Assembly: GCA_051747745.1 (NCBI GenBank)
Contig: JBNJGL010000002.1
Coordinates: 1 to 64,000 of the forward strand
Origin: QPJE01 sp051747745
Lineage (GTDB): Bacteria > Bacillota > Halanaerobiia > Halanaerobiales > Halanaerobiaceae
DNA: 64,000 bases
Direction of reading: 5' to 3'
The position numbers and the translations under genes are program-made. Positions 59,556 to 64,000 of this stretch are shown here, piece by piece. Position 1 is the first letter of the stretch; each line of letters starts with the position of its first letter. Below the pieces are notes generated by a model, which did no database searches, was not told where the DNA came from, and was given only the letters and a program-made list of their open reading frames with translations.

Positions 59556-60989
59556 TTGACTGCAAATATTAATGAAAATTGGATGGAAGATATGAAGATC
59601 AAACTGGATATAAATAATATGTTTTCAGACCAGGTGGGAGAAGAAGGTTTCAGCAGAGAAGAAATTGATGCATATAAAGATAAAGCACTAAAAAGCAGAG
59701 AAAATATTATTAAAGCAAAAAAAGACGGGAAAATGGGCTTTATGGAACTTCCTTACAGTCAAAAAGATGTTATCAGAGAATTAAAAGAGACTGCAGAACA
59801 GCTAAAAGATAAGTTCGAAAATTTTGTTGTGCTGGGAATCGGTGGTTCTGCACTGGGAAATATTGCTTTACAGACGGCGATAAACGACAGATATTATAAT
59901 CTTTTTCCTCAAGCCAGGGACGGCTATCCGAGACTATTTGTATCTGATAATGTAGATCCATCCGGTGTTAGCTCTCTCTTAAATAAATTGGATCCAGAAA
60001 AAACGCTATTTAATGTAATATCTAAATCTGGAAGCACTGCAGAAACAATGAGTCAGTTTCTTTTGGCTAGAAAAATGGTTGCTAAAGCAGTTGGTGAAGA
60101 TAAAGTTGGTGAACATTTTATCGCCACGACCAGTAGAGACTCAGGCTATTTAATTGAGATTGCGGCCAGAGAAGGAATGAAGAAATTCTATATTCCTGAT
60201 AATGTTGGTGGTAGATTTTCTGTTCTAACTCCGGTTGGGTTACTTTCAGCTGCATTTACTGGAGTTGATCTGGAAAAGCTATTAGCAGGTGCAGCATATA
60301 TGGATGAGATTATACATGAGAAAGATTTTTGGGATAATCCTGTACTGCTTAATTCTGTACTGCATTATCTGGCGTTTAAACAGGGTAAAGTTATGTCTGT
60401 GATGATGCCTTATTCCGATAAGCTTAAAGATTTTGCTGACTGGTACAGACAGCTGTGGGCAGAATCACTGGGCAAAGAAAATGACAGAAATGGTAATAAA
60501 ATAAATGTAGGGCCAACTCCGATAAAAGCTTTAGGTGCAACAGACCAGCATTCACAGGTTCAGTTATATACAGAAGGCCCTTTTGATAAAATAGTTACGT
60601 TTCTGGAAGTAGAAGATTTTGGTAAAGATATTGAAATACCGAAAAGATACGAAGATCTGCAGGGATTGGGTTATTTGGGCGGCCATACCTTTGCAGAACT
60701 TATAACTACAGAAAAAAAAGCTACTGAACTGGCTTTAACAAAGCGGGGACGTCTTAATCAGACAATTAAAGTGCCTGAAGTTAATGAATTCACTTTAGGA
60801 CAGCTTTTCTACTTTTACGAATATCAAACAGCTGTAGTTGGTGAACTTTTTAACATCAATGCATTCAATCAGCCCGGGGTAGAACTTGGGAAAAATTATA
60901 CTTATGGAATTTTTGGCAGAGATGGTTATAAAGAAAAGGAGCAGGAATTCAATCAGGCTCCAGAACATGATGATAATCTAATTTTATAA
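59556..60989 (+). CDS. pgi: Glucose-6-phosphate isomerase
   Basis: A 477-residue PGI. Motifs: GIGGSALGNIALQTA near residue 92, ISKSGSTAETMSQF near residue 150, the conserved VGGRFSVLTPVGLL near residue 215 (seen as GGRFSVLTPVG), the KENDRNGNKINVGPTPIKALGATDQHSQVQ region near residue 305 (seen as GATDQHSQVQ) and the TYGIFGRDGYKEKE end. It interconverts glucose-6-phosphate and fructose-6-phosphate. TTG start behind AAGGAGG. The spacer of 260 bases upstream holds the divergent permease promoter. Confidence 0.94.
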   Translation: MTANINENWMEDMKIKLDINNMFSDQVGEEGFSREEIDAYKDKALKSRENIIKAKKDGKMGFMELPYSQKDVIRELKETAEQLKDKFENFVVLGIGGSALGNIALQTAINDRYYNLFPQARDGYPRLFVSDNVDPSGVSSLLNKLDPEKTLFNVISKSGSTAETMSQFLLARKMVAKAVGEDKVGEHFIATTSRDSGYLIEIAAREGMKKFYIPDNVGGRFSVLTPVGLLSAAFTGVDLEKLLAGAAYMDEIIHEKDFWDNPVLLNSVLHYLAFKQGKVMSVMMPYSDKLKDFADWYRQLWAESLGKENDRNGNKINVGPTPIKALGATDQHSQVQLYTEGPFDKIVTFLEVEDFGKDIEIPKRYEDLQGLGYLGGHTFAELITTEKKATELALTKRGRLNQTIKVPEVNEFTLGQLFYFYEYQTAVVGELFNINAFNQPGVELGKNYTYGIFGRDGYKEKEQEFNQAPEHDDNLIL

Positions 60990-61012
60990 TATAATGAACG
61001 ATTAAAATATTA

Positions 61013-61060
61013 GGCCGGACCACTGAATTGTACAGGTCAGCCCTGAGGAGAGTTAAAAAC
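61013..61060 (+). repeat. Partial copy (C) of the repeated leader element
   Basis: Bases 61040-61060 match the end of copy B in 19 of 21 positions (GCCCTGAGGAG..AAAAAC). Upstream, GACC..GGTC can form a stem but the sequence differs from copies A and B. Here the GAGGAGAG acts as the ribosome site of the next gene. Confidence 0.45.
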
Positions 61061-62401
61061 ATGCCTAGGTCTAATAATTTACAGAAAGAAAAATTATTTT
61101 CCAGACAGCTGCCCCGTTCCCGGGTGCAGCTGGATATTGTTAATGATATAAAAAATGATATAAAAAACAGGACTTCTGAACTTCCTGCACAGATAATAAC
61201 ATATCAGAAGATAGTAAGAGAAAAAGGAGATTATTATATATATAGAAATGGCCCTAACAATTTGACTCCTTTCAAACTGCATTTTAAGAAAAACATTATA
61301 CATGCAGGTAATCTGCTGGATTATTTTATTAATATCTTAGAAACTCTTAACAGTAATTTTTTTCAAAATGAAATAGTTTTTCCTCAGGGAATAAAGACAG
61401 AAAATCTGTATTTATCTGCCGAGGGAGAATTATATCTTTTTGCTGAGAACTATCTGGATCTGCAAAAAAAATATTCTGAAATTGAAGAGATAACACCTAA
61501 AGGATATTACTTTATTCCACCGGAGATAATTTCCAGAAAAAAATGGGCAGAAAAAGGATTTGTTTTTAATACCGCAGCTTTATTTTACTATTTTTTTACT
61601 GGGAGAACAATCTTTTCCGATAAAGATGAAGCTGTAGTTTTAGAAAAAATTCAGTCCGAAAAAATTATAGAAATTAAATATTTCAACTCAGATATTGATC
61701 ACAATTTAAACAGTCTTTTTTCTGACATGCTGAGCAAAAATAGTGAAGAAAGGCCCTGCTTTACTGAAGCTATTTCCAGACTTAAAAGGATTAAAGCTGA
61801 TTTGAGCTGTGATTTTGAGATAGATCATAATAATACCAATTCACTAGAAAGAAAAATAAAGCTGCAGAGAACAAAGGAAAATATAAAACTTTATTTTCGC
61901 AGAAACTGGAAGCTGGTGTTGTTTTTCCTATTGATTGGAGCAGGAGTTTTTTTCGGTATTTCAGGAGGGCCTTCTGCTGTTGTAGATAAAGGAACTTCTC
62001 CAGAACAGGTGCTGAATCTTTTTTATAAAGGTATAGCCGAAAAAAATATTCAGTTAATTGAAGAGACAAGTACAGCTGATATTGGAGATCTGGAGCGTAT
62101 GGTTGTTGAATCACATGTAGTTGAAAAAATGCAGTCAGCTTATAATAAATCTGCAGAAAAAAGCAGTATAAATTCTGTTTATAACCTTAAAAATTTGCAG
62201 ATAGAGGAAATTATGCGGAAAAGTGATGAAGTTATCTATAGGGTTAAATACAATTTTGAATTTTTTAGAGATGATAATTATCATAGTGTTGAAATGAATG
62301 ATAAAATATCTGTAGAAAGAGAAAATAGCAGCTGGGAAATAGTGACGATAGAAGGAAGCCTGAAAGATATAACTGCCGGAAATCATCGCTGGGAGGAGTG
62401 A
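61061..62401 (+). CDS. Membrane pseudokinase with extracytoplasmic NTF2-like domain
   Basis: About 446 residues. Residues 40-240 resemble the C-lobe of a Ser/Thr protein kinase: FPQGIKTENLYLSAEGELYLF near residue 107 (seen as GIKTENLYL) matches the catalytic loop but lacks its aspartate, YFIPPEII near residue 150 resembles the APE region, and NTAALFYYFFTGRTIF near residue 170 and LSKNSEERPCFTEAI near residue 226 match the conserved helices. No glycine loop or DFG is visible. One membrane helix lies near residue 283-302, then an NTF2-like domain from about residue 312 to the end. Probably a sensor or scaffold. ATG at 61061 follows GAGGAGAG. Confidence 0.55.
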   Translation: MPRSNNLQKEKLFSRQLPRSRVQLDIVNDIKNDIKNRTSELPAQIITYQKIVREKGDYYIYRNGPNNLTPFKLHFKKNIIHAGNLLDYFINILETLNSNFFQNEIVFPQGIKTENLYLSAEGELYLFAENYLDLQKKYSEIEEITPKGYYFIPPEIISRKKWAEKGFVFNTAALFYYFFTGRTIFSDKDEAVVLEKIQSEKIIEIKYFNSDIDHNLNSLFSDMLSKNSEERPCFTEAISRLKRIKADLSCDFEIDHNNTNSLERKIKLQRTKENIKLYFRRNWKLVLFFLLIGAGVFFGISGGPSAVVDKGTSPEQVLNLFYKGIAEKNIQLIEETSTADIGDLERMVVESHVVEKMQSAYNKSAEKSSINSVYNLKNLQIEEIMRKSDEVIYRVKYNFEFFRDDNYHSVEMNDKISVERENSSWEIVTIEGSLKDITAGNHRWEE

Positions 62402-62407
62402 AAGATT

Positions 62408-63151
62408 GTGAATATTGATTATAACACTGTTGAAAAAAATATAGTAAAATGGATGAAAAGAAAGGTTAAAGAAGCAGGTGCTGAAGGTGCAGTTGTAGGA
62501 TTAAGTGGTGGGATAGATTCTGCTGTGACTGCAGTATTATTAAAGAAAGCTTTCGGAGATAATGTACTGGGGGTTGTTATGCCCTGCCACAGCAGCCGTC
62601 AGGATAGAGAAGATGCTCACCACCTGACATCTGAATTTTCTATTGAGTATATTGAAACAGATCTTTCTAATGTTTTTGATCAATTTTATGAAAAGCTGAA
62701 AAAATCGGGTATAAAAGGTGATGAACTTGCAGCTGCTAATATTAAACCCAGATTGAGAATGACAGCACTTTATTATTATGCAGCATCACTGAACTATCTG
62801 GTGGTGGGAACAGATAATAGAAGTGAGCTTAAAATTGGATATTTCACTAAATATGGTGATGGAGGTATTGATCTTGCTCCCCTCGGTATGCTGGTTAAAA
62901 CAGAGGTTAGAGAGCTTGCAGAACACCTCGGTATTCCAAAAAAAATTATTGAGAAAAAGCCATCTGCAGGTCTGTGGCAGGGCCAGACAGATGAAGGGGA
63001 AATGGGATTTAGCTATGAACAGCTGGACCATTATATATTAACAGGTGAAGCAGAAGCTGATGTAAAGAAAAAAATTGAATCTCTGGCCCAGAAGAATGCA
63101 CATAAAGTTAAACCTGTTCCTGTACCTGTGCGAGAGGAGATTATTAGATGA
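62408..63151 (+). CDS. nadE: NH3-dependent NAD+ synthetase
   Basis: A 247-residue adenylating synthetase without a glutaminase domain. The P-loop VGLSGGIDSAVTAVLL lies near residue 30, and VVGTDNRSELKIGYFTKYGDGGIDLAPLG near residue 133 contains the substrate site (seen as GTDNRSELKIGYFTKYGDG). It converts nicotinic acid adenine dinucleotide to NAD+ using ammonia. GTG start behind GGAGGAG, six bases after the previous stop. The larB enzyme uses the same dinucleotide as its substrate. It overlaps the next gene by four bases. Confidence 0.93.
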   Translation: MNIDYNTVEKNIVKWMKRKVKEAGAEGAVVGLSGGIDSAVTAVLLKKAFGDNVLGVVMPCHSSRQDREDAHHLTSEFSIEYIETDLSNVFDQFYEKLKKSGIKGDELAAANIKPRLRMTALYYYAASLNYLVVGTDNRSELKIGYFTKYGDGGIDLAPLGMLVKTEVRELAEHLGIPKKIIEKKPSAGLWQGQTDEGEMGFSYEQLDHYILTGEAEADVKKKIESLAQKNAHKVKPVPVPVREEIIR

Positions 63152-63936
63152 GTGAAGAGGAAAATTTGCTGATTATTTCTAATGATAAAAAAATTAACTC
63201 CAGAGATATTTCATTGATTTCCCTTCCTTCAGGACAGGTGCTTGTAGTTGCCTGTGATTCATCTGGGGGTATAGGCCCACTTAAGAATGACCACATTAAT
63301 GTTCCCGGAGAAATTGTGGGAAGATTTCTGGCAAGAGTTCCTCTTATGGAAATAATGTCAGTTGGAGCAAAGCCGATTGGACTTATTGATACACTTTCTG
63401 TAGCTAATGAACCTGTAGGCCGCAGAATTTTAGAAGGAATAAAAAAAGAACTCAGAGAAGCTGATTTAGAAAATGATATTTTTTTAAACGGCAGTACAGA
63501 AGAAAATATACCCACCTCACAAACAGGAGCCGGTCTTACTGTAATTGGTATAATTTCTAAAGATAAGATTAGAAGTGGTAATGCAAAACAGGGAGATTTA
63601 ATTGTAGCAGTAGGGCTGCCCAGGGTAGGGAATGAAGTAATGGAGTCACTGGATGATATTGCAGATATAAAATCACTGCGCAGAATAAATTCCTGTACAG
63701 GTGTACATGAGGTTATTCCGGTTGGTTCAAAGGGAATTAATTATGAGAGTAAAGTTCTGGCAGATATGTCAGGTCTTAAACTCAGGCAGTCTGGATCATG
63801 CCAGATTCCACTCGATAAAAGCTGTGGTCCGGCAACAGTTCTGATTGTAGCAGTAGCAGCACCATCAGCTGATTTATTGAAAAAAGTGACATCCAAACCG
63901 GTGAATATAATCGGGAGGCTGGAAAAAGATGAGTAA
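63148..63936 (+). CDS. AIR-synthase-related protein, possibly alpha-ribazole kinase (CblS-like)
   Basis: A 262-residue protein of the PurM/AIR synthase-related fold: VVACDSSGGIGPLKNDHI near residue 32 (seen as VACDSSGGIG), FLARVPLMEIMSVGAKPI near residue 59 (seen as ARVPLMEIMSVGAKP), LNGSTEENIPTSQTGAG near residue 112 and the SKSCGPATVLIV end. A CblS-type alpha-ribazole kinase, which salvages alpha-ribazole for cobalamin, is my best guess from pattern. ThiL/SelD-like alternatives remain. It overlaps nadE by four bases and the next start. Confidence 0.55.
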   Translation: MSEEENLLIISNDKKINSRDISLISLPSGQVLVVACDSSGGIGPLKNDHINVPGEIVGRFLARVPLMEIMSVGAKPIGLIDTLSVANEPVGRRILEGIKKELREADLENDIFLNGSTEENIPTSQTGAGLTVIGIISKDKIRSGNAKQGDLIVAVGLPRVGNEVMESLDDIADIKSLRRINSCTGVHEVIPVGSKGINYESKVLADMSGLKLRQSGSCQIPLDKSCGPATVLIVAVAAPSADLLKKVTSKPVNIIGRLEKDE

Positions 63937-64000
63937 AAAGATTTTCATCTTCTTTCTTCTAATATTTTTGGCATTACCTGGTGCCGAAGTTAGAGCAGCT
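63929..64000 (+). CDS. Start of an exported protein (truncated by window end)
   Basis: ATG at 63929 overlaps the preceding stop and opens 24 codons that run off the end of the window. They form a clear signal peptide (lysines, a phenylalanine/leucine-rich core, then VRAA). GGGAGGCTGG lies upstream as the ribosome site. The protein is otherwise unknown. Confidence 0.6.
   Translation, partial: MSKKIFIFFLLIFLALPGAEVRAA

Noticed and set aside
1..64000. CRISPR arrays, tRNA or rRNA genes, insertion sequences, prophage
   Set aside because: No regularly spaced repeats, transposase or phage genes, or recognisable tRNA/rRNA sequence were seen on either strand; short tRNAs could still be missed by eye.

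Overview
The window is low-GC bacterial DNA, densely coded, with mostly forward genes, strong GGAGG ribosome binding sites and many GTG/TTG starts. Gene content (Rex, rubrerythrin plus superoxide reductase, NhaC-type antiporter, many ABC importers, Lon-like protease) fits an anaerobic Firmicute. All seven complete exported proteins (six ABC binding proteins and a 5'-nucleotidase) have signal-peptidase-I signals with no lipobox cysteine, as expected in a diderm Firmicute with a periplasm. My best inference is Halanaerobiales (Halanaerobium-like); nothing here proves the genus. A 100-N run marks a scaffold join.

Region by region. 1-5.1 kb: molybdenum-hydroxylase accessory genes (MocA-like with a damaged 5' end, ModE-type DNA-binding protein, MolABC/Fec-type importer behind a ModE-like operator, XdhC in two pieces). 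5.2-10.7 kb: class I glutamine amidotransferase-like hydrolase, a peptide-type ABC importer without ATPases, AzlCD exporter. 10.9-21.6 kb: threonine aldolase, a second ATPase-less peptide-type importer, and a BMP-type nucleoside importer ending in an ADP-ribosylglycohydrolase. 21.7-29 kb: PhoU, a 4Fe-4S protein, an ATP-grasp remnant, P1 peptidase, 5'-nucleotidase, and an NhaC antiporter that seems to start at ATT. 29.1-38.9 kb: a YgiQ radical SAM enzyme, then larE-larB-larC (larC apparently read through a -1 frameshift), nikR with a large operator, a Fec-type importer that is probably for nickel, and a TrmO-FmdE fusion. 39-44.9 kb: TspO-like protein, a small structured transcript encoding about 40 residues, the tungstate importer tupABC behind a riboswitch-like leader, a hydantoinase and rex. 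45-54.5 kb: Lon-like protease, nagA, the assembly gap, Hsp20, a racemase-exporter pair, fRMsr and a GH65 phosphorylase. 54.6-64 kb: rubrerythrin, superoxide reductase, pseudouridine catabolism (psuK, psuG), a split permease behind a CsoR-type operator, pgi, a membrane pseudokinase, nadE, an AIR-synthase-like protein and the start of an exported protein.

The main theme is trace metals: molybdenum (1-5 kb), nickel (31-38 kb) and tungsten (40-43 kb), each with its own visible regulatory element. A second theme is regulation: four intergenic sites match the sigma-H promoter pattern with the same 14-nt spacer (before the 12-kb binding protein, phoU, larE and rubrerythrin). No tRNA, rRNA, CRISPR array, insertion sequence or prophage was seen. 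The candidates most likely to be undescribed are the tup leader with its 14-codon upstream reading frame, the structured small transcript just before it, the repeated 58-nt leader element at 29.1 and 57.2 kb, and the pseudokinase.
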